Assembly: GCA_021847625.1 (NCBI GenBank)
Contig: JAJZQK010000129.1
Location: 1-7,801 of the forward strand
Source of the DNA: Chloroflexota bacterium
GTDB lineage: Bacteria; Chloroflexota; FW602-bin22; JAMCYS01
Length of the DNA: 7,801 nucleotides
Direction of reading: 5' to 3'
Part shown: positions 1 through 5,130 of the stretch, piece after piece
How the letters are laid out: each line of letters begins with the position of its first letter
Numbering within the stretch: the stretch's first letter is position 1
Position numbers and translations under genes: made by a program
Notes under the pieces: generated by a model
Databases searched by the model: none
The model's input: the letters and a program-made list of their open reading frames with translations, nothing else
Told to the model about the DNA's origin: nothing

Positions 1-1
1 G

Positions 2-295
2 ACGCAGAAGAATATGGTGGAGCGTGGCTACACCCTTCCCACGCGCCGTTCCCTGCTGCTGGGTGACACGATGAAGAAGAAGCAGTCGGCCGAGTTCGTC
101 GCCGCCCTGGAGAAGGCCATGTCGGTAGCCGACCCATCTTACAAACCGCTTATCCCCCAGCAAGCGGAGATCAACGATATCGTGTCGGTGGGCCTCTCCA
201 AGGCGCTCACCGGCCAGGCCAGCGCCGCGGATGCCATGAAGGAAGTCGACGACAAGGTACTGGCGATAATGAAGAGGGACGACTACATCAAGTAG
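2..295 (+). CDS. Extracellular sugar-binding protein of ABC transporter, C-terminal part (5' end outside window)
   Basis: This is the last 97 codons of an open frame that enters from the left edge. The frame is open from base 2, so the ATG at base 14 is an internal methionine and not the start. The sequence GYTLPTRRSLL near its beginning, and an end rich in charged helices finishing in KRDDYIK, are typical of the C-terminal lobe of CUT1-family carbohydrate-binding proteins (COG1653 type). In that family the protein captures an oligosaccharide, sugar or glycerol-phosphate-like solute outside the membrane and delivers it to the permeases. Two matching permease genes follow in the same orientation, which supports the call strongly. 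The lipoprotein signal and ligand-contact residues lie outside the window, so the substrate cannot be judged. Confidence 0.85.
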   Translation, partial: TQKNMVERGYTLPTRRSLLLGDTMKKKQSAEFVAALEKAMSVADPSYKPLIPQQAEINDIVSVGLSKALTGQASAADAMKEVDDKVLAIMKRDDYIK

Positions 296-305
296 AGAGC
301 GAATC

Positions 306-399
306 TGTTCTCTCCATGATGGAGGGCTAGGGTGAGGGTCTCCCGATTGGCATTGGGCACTGCGGAAGCCTCACCCCTGCCCTGTCTAACGGGGGAGGG
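306..399. repeat. REP-like inverted repeat pair between binding-protein and permease genes
   Basis: Two imperfect copies of a 17-base motif lie head to head. Copy 1 is AGGGCTAGGGTGAGGGT at 323-339. Copy 2 is on the opposite strand at 367-383, and 14 of 17 bases match. The cores GGGTGAGG (330-337) and CCTCACCC (369-376) are perfectly complementary and can form an 8-bp stem with a 31-base loop. Copy 1 is flanked on the left by an odd palindrome, CTCCAT-G-ATGGAG (312-324). The right end runs into the GGGGGAGGG ribosome binding site of the next gene. Whether the motif recurs in the genome cannot be seen here. Confidence 0.5.
391..399 (+). promoter_or_regulatory. Ribosome binding site of first permease
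   Basis: The purine run GGGGGAGGG lies 5 bases before the GTG at 405. It decides the start, because no ATG with a comparable site exists until well inside the first membrane segment. The C-rich stretches at 374-377 and 380-382 could pair with its G run, which might modulate access; this is an inference only. Confidence 0.6.
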
Positions 400-404
400 C
401 GTAC

Positions 405-1361
405 GTGGTGCGCTTGGCCTTGGAGGCACGAGCCGATAAATTGGACAGTCAGGCAGGGCGCGAGGGGCAGGCGGGTGCGAGGGAAACCGTCTCGCAGTTT
501 ATCGACCGTCATATTATGTTGCTGCTCTTCCTGCCGGCCTTTCTGGTGCTGTTCTTGGTTACTGTCGTACCGTTTCTCACGGCGCTCTGGTTCAGCTTCA
601 CTGGCTACAACCTCGCCAAGCCGAACAGCGACACGTTCGTGGGCCTCGAGACGTACCAGATAGTCCTCTCCGACCCGGCCACCCGCAACGCGCTGTTCAA
701 TACGTTCTACCTCGTCGCCGCCTGCGTGGCCACCGAAACGGTGTTAGGGGTGGGGCTGGCACTCCTGCTGGCGCGTCAGTTCCGGGGTGTCAGGGTGGTA
801 CGCTCGCTCTTCCTGGTGCCGCTCATGACCACCCCGGTCGTAGTGGCGCTAACGTGGCGCATGCTCTACAACACCCGTTTCGGTTACGTTAACTACTTCC
901 TCGGTCTGCTGGGGCTGCCGACGCAGGATTGGCTGGGCGATCCTGCTCTGGCCATGTGGGCGCTAGTGGTGGCCGACATCTGGGTGGCCACGCCCTTCGT
1001 CGCCACCATCGTCCTCGCCGGCCTGCTCTCCCTGCCCGAAGAACCCTTCGAGGCGGCGGTGGTCGACGGCGCGTCGGCCTTGCAGACTTTCTGGCGAATC
1101 ACCTTGCCGATGCTGCGGCCGGTGCTGGCGCTGGCGATCATGTTTCGCGCCGTCGACGCGTTCGTTAAGTTCGAGTCGATCTTGATCATGACGGGCGGCG
1201 GGCCGGGGGAGGTGACTACTACCCTCAACTTCCTCGCCTTCAACACCGGCTTCTACTTTTTGCGCCTGGCCGACGCCGCCGTGATGTCGGTGGTGATGGT
1301 GTTCCTGATGCTGACCATCGCGTTCGCCAGCATCCGCTGGCTGGGCGCGGGCCGGGTCTAG
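405..1361 (+). CDS. Sugar ABC transporter permease, MalF/UgpA type (CUT1)
   Basis: This 318-residue inner-membrane subunit forms half of the translocation channel of a carbohydrate ABC importer. A polar N-terminus of about 36 residues is followed by six hydrophobic segments, roughly at 38-60, 95-124, 130-153, 180-207, 236-255 and 289-313. The cytoplasmic EAA loop that docks on the ATPase is clear at residues 216-235: E216-A217-A218, D221-G222, then I232 and L234-P235. Length is normal for the family (about 290-320). The start is a GTG at 405; GTG 408 is an equally usable neighbour. It follows the binding protein by 109 bases and ends 10 bases before the second permease, so it is probably co-transcribed with both. 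MalF and UgpA types cannot be told apart by function from sequence alone, and the substrate is unknown. Confidence 0.95.
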   Translation: MVRLALEARADKLDSQAGREGQAGARETVSQFIDRHIMLLLFLPAFLVLFLVTVVPFLTALWFSFTGYNLAKPNSDTFVGLETYQIVLSDPATRNALFNTFYLVAACVATETVLGVGLALLLARQFRGVRVVRSLFLVPLMTTPVVVALTWRMLYNTRFGYVNYFLGLLGLPTQDWLGDPALAMWALVVADIWVATPFVATIVLAGLLSLPEEPFEAAVVDGASALQTFWRITLPMLRPVLALAIMFRAVDAFVKFESILIMTGGGPGEVTTTLNFLAFNTGFYFLRLADAAVMSVVMVFLMLTIAFASIRWLGAGRV

Positions 1362-1371
1362 CGAGACGACG

Positions 1372-2199
1372 ATGGGTTATAGACAACGCAGGCGCTTGGT
1401 GGCGTGGCTCTGCGCCATCATCGTTGCCGCGGCGTTGGCTTTCACTTTTTTCCCATTCTTCTGGCTGATCACCACCTCGCTCAAGAAGCCCATCGATGCC
1501 TTCGCGCTGCCACCGACCTGGATCTTCATCCCGACGCTCGACAACTATGGTCAAGTGCTCGAGGCGGGCTTTCTCAAGAGCTACTTCAACAACACCCTCG
1601 TCGGCATCCTCTGCACAATGGTCTCGCTCATCCTCGGCGTGCCCGCTGCCTATGCCATGGTCCGCGCCAACTTCCGGGGGAAGTCGTTCATGGGGGCCTG
1701 GATTCTTCTTTCCCGGTTGGCACCGCCCGTGGCCTTCGCCATACCCCTATACGTGCTCTTCCGCTCCGTTGGTCTGGTGGACAACTACCTCGGCCTCACC
1801 ATCGCCTACCTGACCATCACGATGCCCTTCGTCGTTTGGATTATGACCGGCTTTTTCGAGGGAGTGCCGGTGGAGCTGGAGGAGGCGGCGCTGATCGACG
1901 GTTGCACTCGCCTGGGTGCGCTGCTCAGAGTAGTGCTGCCCGTGTCCACGCCCGGCCTGGCGACTGCAGCCATCTTCTCCCTGATGATGTCCTGGAACCA
2001 GTATTTCTACCCGCTTATCCTCGGCGGGCGCAATACCATCACCTCGCCCGTTATGATTACGGGCTTCGTTACCTTCGAGGGTCCTAACTGGGGCAAGCTA
2101 GCTGCAGCCGGGGTGCTGGTGGTGGCGCCCGTCCTAGTCTTCACCGTAGTGGCGCAAAGGGGCATTGTGCGCGGTCTGGTGGGCGGCGCCGTCAAGTAG
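1372..2199 (+). CDS. Sugar ABC transporter permease, MalG/UgpE type (CUT1)
   Basis: This 275-residue inner-membrane protein is the second channel subunit, expected to pair with the preceding permease. Six hydrophobic segments are visible (about 7-30, 68-95, 104-130, 136-160, 192-215 and 240-262). The EAA loop reads E171-A172-A173, D176-G177, then L189-P190. The end QRGIVRGLVGGAVK matches the usual closing motif of MalG-type subunits, and length is typical (270-290). The ATG at 1372 lies 10 bases after the previous stop, with only a weak purine stretch (GAGACGACG) before it, so translational coupling to the upstream permease is likely. No ATP-binding subunit follows; in many CUT1 systems a shared MalK/UgpC/MsiK-like ATPase is encoded elsewhere. 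Confidence 0.95.
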   Translation: MGYRQRRRLVAWLCAIIVAAALAFTFFPFFWLITTSLKKPIDAFALPPTWIFIPTLDNYGQVLEAGFLKSYFNNTLVGILCTMVSLILGVPAAYAMVRANFRGKSFMGAWILLSRLAPPVAFAIPLYVLFRSVGLVDNYLGLTIAYLTITMPFVVWIMTGFFEGVPVELEEAALIDGCTRLGALLRVVLPVSTPGLATAAIFSLMMSWNQYFYPLILGGRNTITSPVMITGFVTFEGPNWGKLAAAGVLVVAPVLVFTVVAQRGIVRGLVGGAVK

Positions 2200-2210
2200 A
2201 TCGCTCCTGC

Positions 2211-2217
2211 GGAGGTG
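2211..2217 (+). promoter_or_regulatory. Strong ribosome binding site of URO-D-like gene
   Basis: GGAGGTG lies 5 bases before the GTG at 2223. It is the best Shine-Dalgarno match in the operon and fixes the GTG start. The gap after the preceding permease is only 23 bases, so the gene belongs to the same transcript. Confidence 0.75.
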
Positions 2218-2222
2218 AAAGC

Positions 2223-3365
2223 GTGAGGCACCGCGAGCGCCTCCTGGCCGCGCTCCAGCATCGCGAACCCGACCGCGTGCCGCTCGACCTGGGGGCGGCG
2301 CTGGCCTGCTCGATCAACGTCCAGACCTACGATGGGCTGAAGAAGCGTCTCGGCCTCGCCACCCCGACTCTGGCTCTGCACCGCCTGGGCCAAGTGGCGG
2401 TCGTGGAGGAGGCGGTGCTGCAACGGTTTGACGTGGACGCGCGAGGCATCCGCCCGGGCGGCATCGGCGCCGGCACGCCCGCGGCCTGGCACGAGGCCTG
2501 GCAGGGCGAACGGGACGAGTGGGGGGTCGTCTGGAACAAGCCGGCAAATGGCCATGCCTACGACGTCGATTCACCCTTCCGTGCCGAGGTGGTCTCAGCG
2601 GCGGACCTGGCGCGACACCGCTGGCCCGACCCCGACGATCCCGCCCGCCTGGTCGGCCTGCGCGAGCGGGCGCTATGCCTACGTGATGAGAGTGACTACG
2701 GTGTGGTGCTTAGCCTCTCGCTTTACCCCTACGACCAGTGCCACATGCTGCGTGGCTACACTAACTGGCTGATGGACCTGGCTGCCGACCCGCGTTTTGC
2801 CGCTGCCCTATTGGACGCGGTCACCGAGGCGATGGTGGCGATGGTGGACCACGTGCTGGCAGAAGTTGGCGACCTGGTGGACGTGGTGTGCTGGGGCGAC
2901 GATATATCCAACCAGAACGGGCCGATGATCGCACCGCATACCTACCGCCAGATCGTTAGGCCGCGCCACGAGCGAATGATGGCCGCGTTCAAACGCGGCA
3001 CCGCCGCCAAGGTGTTCTTCCACACCGACGGCTCGGTCGCCTGGGCTATCGACGACCTTATCGACATCGGGGTCGACATCCTGAACCCCGTTCAGGTAGC
3101 CGCTGCCGGCATGGACACGGCGATCTTGAAGCGCCGGTTTGGCGACCGGGTCTCCTTCTGGGGGGCAGGCTGCGACTCCCAGGGCGTCTTGCCCTTCGGC
3201 ACGCCTGAACAGGTGCGCGAGGAGGTGCGACGCCGCCTTAGCGACTTGGCCCCGGGGGGCGGTTTCGTCTTTGCGCCGATTCACCACATAGAGGCTGAGG
3301 TCCCGCCGGACAACGTGGTCGCAATGTATGATGCGGCTCGAGAGTTTGGCGTGTATTCCCATTAG
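2223..3365 (+). CDS. Uroporphyrinogen decarboxylase superfamily protein (HemE/MtaA-like, function unknown)
   Basis: This 380-residue, presumably cytoplasmic protein has the URO-D/cobamide methyltransferase TIM-barrel layout. It opens with RERLLAALQHREPDRVPLDLG, a common beginning of the HemE-like COG0407 group. The middle has CWGDDISNQNGPMIAP, followed by YRQIVRPRHERMMAAF. The core strand is VFFHTDGSV (H267-T-D269-G270), then DILNPVQ and WGAGCD (C317). The end HHIEAEVPPDNV (H354, P361, N364) lines up by spacing with the HGI-x-P-x-TP-x-EN region of HemE. The HemE substrate signature RQAGRY is absent from the N-terminus, so true uroporphyrinogen decarboxylase activity is unlikely. The MtaA-type zinc motif His-x-Cys appears here as His-x-Asp. 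It sits 23 bases after the sugar permease and ends the operon, suggesting a role linked to the imported compound. The reaction is unknown. Confidence 0.88.
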   Translation: MRHRERLLAALQHREPDRVPLDLGAALACSINVQTYDGLKKRLGLATPTLALHRLGQVAVVEEAVLQRFDVDARGIRPGGIGAGTPAAWHEAWQGERDEWGVVWNKPANGHAYDVDSPFRAEVVSAADLARHRWPDPDDPARLVGLRERALCLRDESDYGVVLSLSLYPYDQCHMLRGYTNWLMDLAADPRFAAALLDAVTEAMVAMVDHVLAEVGDLVDVVCWGDDISNQNGPMIAPHTYRQIVRPRHERMMAAFKRGTAAKVFFHTDGSVAWAIDDLIDIGVDILNPVQVAAAGMDTAILKRRFGDRVSFWGAGCDSQGVLPFGTPEQVREEVRRRLSDLAPGGGFVFAPIHHIEAEVPPDNVVAMYDAAREFGVYSH

Positions 3366-3373
3366 GTCCGACC

Positions 3374-3535
3374 TCAAGGTGTGATCTCCCGGATGCTGCC
3401 AAAGCCGTTTTGGGCGAGAGAAGGCGCCCAGGCCTGTATCACCTTGTCGCGCAGGTCCACGTCTGCTACCGAGTGCACTTGGGGCACGCTTTACCGCACC
3501 CTGTCACGTAACTCATCCAAGCTGGAAGCCTCCCT
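3374..3535 (-). pseudogene. Probable C-terminal remnant of an unidentified protein gene
   Basis: Read on the minus strand and ending at a TGA (3374-3376), this stretch gives a sequence of ordinary protein character: SLDELRDRVR, an in-frame TAA (3491-3493), then SVPQVHSVADV followed by DLRDKVIQAWAPSLAQNGF, and finally a short GSIREITP end. Another in-frame stop (TAG, 3548-3550) lies further upstream, and no start or N-terminal domain is present. The composition (amphipathic helices, mixed charged and hydrophobic residues) looks like the tail of a real, once longer protein. It vaguely recalls C-terminal helices of HD-type phosphohydrolases, but that is only an impression. It is convergent with the URO-D-like gene. 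A chance open reading stretch remains possible. Confidence 0.4.
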
Positions 3536-3573
3536 CCGCCCTGGCCTCTAACGGCACGGAATGGCGGGGCACA

Positions 3574-3600
3574 TTGCCACGCTATGCTGCTCGTTACAAT
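3574..3600 (+). promoter_or_regulatory. Weak candidate promoter upstream of glyQS
   Basis: TTGCCA (3574-3579, 5 of 6 to TTGACA) is followed after 15 bases by TACAAT (3595-3600, 5 of 6 to TATAAT). The spacer is shorter than the usual 16-18, so strength is doubtful. ATTGCC (3573-3578) and GGCAAT (3609-3614) form 6-base inverted arms around the -10. Confidence 0.3.
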
Positions 3601-3622
3601 TCTGGGACGGCAATACACTGGT

Positions 3623-3650
3623 TTGACATGCGCACTGGACAGGTGCTAAT
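3623..3650 (+). promoter_or_regulatory. glyQS: Main candidate promoter of glyQS
   Basis: A perfect -35 hexamer TTGACA (3623-3628) is followed after 16 bases by GCTAAT (3645-3650, 4 of 6 to the -10 consensus). Transcription would start near 3657, giving a leader of about 106 bases before the ATG at 3763. It is the best full -35/-10 pair in the intergenic region. Confidence 0.6.
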
Positions 3651-3662
3651 CTTCTCTTCAGC

Positions 3663-3683
3663 GCCCGTGCAGCCGGCACGGGC
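3663..3683 (+). promoter_or_regulatory. Perfect 8-bp hairpin at the 5' end of the glyQS leader
   Basis: GCCCGTGC (3663-3670) and GCACGGGC (3676-3683) are exact reverse complements around the loop AGCCG. The hairpin begins only about six bases after the predicted transcription start. No T-run follows, so it is not a terminator by itself. It may protect the 5' end of the mRNA or act as one arm of a leader switch. Confidence 0.6.
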
Positions 3684-3706
3684 CGGATGAATATACTTGC
3701 ACCACT

Positions 3707-3742
3707 GCCTCACCTGGCGGTAAGCGCACGGCGAGGCTTTTT
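3707..3742 (+). terminator. Terminator-like hairpin (possible attenuator) in glyQS leader
   Basis: GCCTC (3707-3711) pairs with GAGGC (3733-3737), directly followed by TTTTT (3738-3742). Inside, after one A-C mismatch, CC (3713-3714) pairs with GG (3730-3731). Then, after a 2x2 internal loop, GCG (3717-3719) pairs with CGC (3725-3727) around the loop GTAAG. The stem is imperfect, so termination would be partial. It lies between the promoter and the ribosome binding site of glyQS, which is the position of an attenuator. No T-box consensus or Gly-codon-rich leader peptide is visible. Confidence 0.4.
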
Positions 3743-3748
3743 GCTGCG

Positions 3749-3754
3749 AAGGAG
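3749..3754 (+). promoter_or_regulatory. Ribosome binding site of glyQS
   Basis: AAGGAG lies 8 bases before the ATG at 3763 and 17 before the ATG at 3772, so it favours 3763 as the start. It begins 7 bases after the T-run of the terminator-like hairpin. Confidence 0.75.
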
Positions 3755-3762
3755 TTGCCCCT

Positions 3763-5058
3763 ATGGTCAGCATGGACACTCTCGTTTCCCTCTGCAAGCG
3801 CCGCGGCTTCGTCTTCCCCAGCAGCGAGATCTACGGCGGCTTCGGCAGCACCTGGGACTACGGTCCCCTGGGTGTGGAGTTGAAGCGTAACATACGCGAG
3901 GCCTGGTGGCAGGCCAATGTGTACACACGGGACGACATCGTCGGTCTAGATGCGGCCATCCTTATGCACCCTCGCACCTGGGAGGCTTCGGGTCACGTCC
4001 AGAACTTCTCAGATCCGATGGTTGACTGCAAGAACTGCAAAATGCGCTTCCGGGCCGACCACGTCGAGGGCACCGTCTGCCCCAACTGCGGCGGCGAGCT
4101 GACCGAGGCGCGGATGTTCAATCTGATGTTCAAGACCTTCGTCGGCCCGGTGGAGGAGGAGGCCGCGGTGGCCTATTTCCGGCCGGAGACGGCGCAGGGC
4201 ATCTTCGTCAACTTCAAGAACGTGCTCAATACCACCCGGCGTAAGCTGCCCTTCGGCATCGCCCAGATCGGCAAATCGTTCCGCAACGAGATCACCCCGG
4301 GCAACTTCATCTTTCGCACCCGCGAGTTCGAGCAGATGGAGATCGAGTACTTCGTCAAGCCCGGCACGGACGAGGAATGGTACGAACGCTGGGTAGCACA
4401 GCGCCTGAACTGGTATCTTAGTCTTGGCCTCAAGCGTGAGAACCTCCGCCTGCGCCTGCACGAGGATACAGAGCGGGCGCACTACGCCGCTGGGGCCACC
4501 GACGTGGAGTACCAGTTCCCCTTCGGCTGGTCGGAGCTAGAGGGCATTGCCAACCGCACCGACTACGATCTGAAGCGGCACGCCGAGTTCAGCGGTCAGG
4601 AACTGGACTACTTCGACGACGAGTCCGGCGAGCGCTTCGTGCCTTACGTCATCGAGCCCTCGGCGGGCGTGGACCGCTCGTTGCTCGCCTTCCTCGTGGA
4701 CGCCTACGACGAAGAGCCGGATAAGGAGGGCACGCGCGTGGTGCTGCGCCTGCACAAGGCGCTGGCGCCTTACAAAGTGGCGATTCTGCCGCTGTCGCGC
4801 AAGGAGCCCTTGGTGCTGAAGGCCAAGGAGGTGTGGGCAGCGCTCCGCCCGCATTTCGCCACGAGTTATGACGACGCCCAGAGCATCGGCCGGCGCTACC
4901 GCCGGCAAGACGAGACTGGCACGCCCCTTTGCGTTACAATCGACTTTGAGACTCTCAACGACGACGCCGTAACGATCCGCGACCGCGACAGCATGCAGCA
5001 AGTGCGGGTTCCTGTCGCGGAGCTAAGGGCCCGCCTGGCCGATCTGCTCACGAGCTAG
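3763..5058 (+). CDS. glyQS: Glycine--tRNA ligase, single-chain alpha2 type
   Basis: This 431-residue cytoplasmic class II aminoacyl-tRNA synthetase charges tRNA-Gly with glycine using ATP. The N-terminus has [18 protein letters not shown] (through about residue 37), the motif 1 region of dimeric GlyRS. A four-cysteine zinc-ribbon-like element follows: CKNC (C89, C92) and CPNC (C106, C109). Then come [15 protein letters not shown], motif 2 (FRNE at 173-176 to FEQME at 189-193), the glycine-pocket block [17 protein letters not shown], and motif 3 GVDRSLLAF with R305. The rest is the anticodon-binding domain (about 325-431). All key parts are present; length is at the short end for bacterial alpha2 GlyRS, with no large insertion. 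It has its own promoter and leader and precedes ppdK by 72 bases. It is not the alpha2beta2 GlyQ+GlyS form. Confidence 0.97.
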   Translation: MVSMDTLVSLCKRRGFVFPSSEIYGGFGSTWDYGPLGVELKRNIREAWWQANVYTRDDIVGLDAAILMHPRTWEASGHVQNFSDPMVDCKNCKMRFRADHVEGTVCPNCGGELTEARMFNLMFKTFVGPVEEEAAVAYFRPETAQGIFVNFKNVLNTTRRKLPFGIAQIGKSFRNEITPGNFIFRTREFEQMEIEYFVKPGTDEEWYERWVAQRLNWYLSLGLKRENLRLRLHEDTERAHYAAGATDVEYQFPFGWSELEGIANRTDYDLKRHAEFSGQELDYFDDESGERFVPYVIEPSAGVDRSLLAFLVDAYDEEPDKEGTRVVLRLHKALAPYKVAILPLSRKEPLVLKAKEVWAALRPHFATSYDDAQSIGRRYRRQDETGTPLCVTIDFETLNDDAVTIRDRDSMQQVRVPVAELRARLADLLTS

Positions 5059-5067
5059 CGGCCCGTC

Positions 5068-5076
5068 TGTTATAAT
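5068..5076 (+). promoter_or_regulatory. ppdK: Extended -10 promoter of ppdK
   Basis: TGTTATAAT is a perfect extended -10 element (TGnTATAAT). It starts 10 bases after the glyQS stop codon. No good -35 hexamer is found 16-18 bases upstream, as expected for an extended -10 promoter. Transcription would start near 5083, leaving a leader of about 48 bases. ppdK can therefore be transcribed independently of glyQS. Confidence 0.7.
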
Positions 5077-5092
5077 AGTCCAAACTGCGCGA

Positions 5093-5105
5093 TAGCCACT
5101 GGCTA
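5093..5105. promoter_or_regulatory. 13-bp palindrome in ppdK leader, possible operator
   Basis: TAGCCA-C-TGGCTA is perfectly symmetrical around one central base. It lies about 10-22 bases after the predicted transcription start and 8 bases before the ribosome binding site GGGAGGA (5113-5119). It could be a repressor operator or a small mRNA hairpin (5-bp stem, 3-base loop). No regulator family can be assigned. Confidence 0.35.
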
Positions 5106-5130
5106 GAATACAGGGAGGAATTGCCTAGAG

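Noticed and set aside
2223..3365. Annotation of the gene as hemE
   Set aside because: The N-terminal substrate-binding RQAGRY signature of genuine uroporphyrinogen decarboxylases is missing and the neighbours are sugar transport genes, not heme synthesis genes.
3411..3430. Hairpin TGGGCG/CGCCCA as a terminator for the URO-D-like gene
   Set aside because: The 6-bp stem with an 8-base loop is not followed by a T-run on either strand, and it falls inside the minus-strand gene remnant where such pairing may be incidental. The wider CAAGGTG (3375-3381)/CACCTTG (3440-3446) pair has a 58-base loop and is equally weak.
3657..3762. T-box or glycine riboswitch ahead of glyQS
   Set aside because: Neither the AGGGTGGNACCGCG T-box consensus nor the conserved core sequence of the glycine aptamer can be found, and the leader of about 106 bases is too short for a typical T-box.
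3687..3890. Short plus-strand frame starting in the glyQS leader, considered as a leader peptide
   Set aside because: It has no convincing ribosome binding site, is not enriched in Gly codons in the leader, and runs far into glyQS out of frame.
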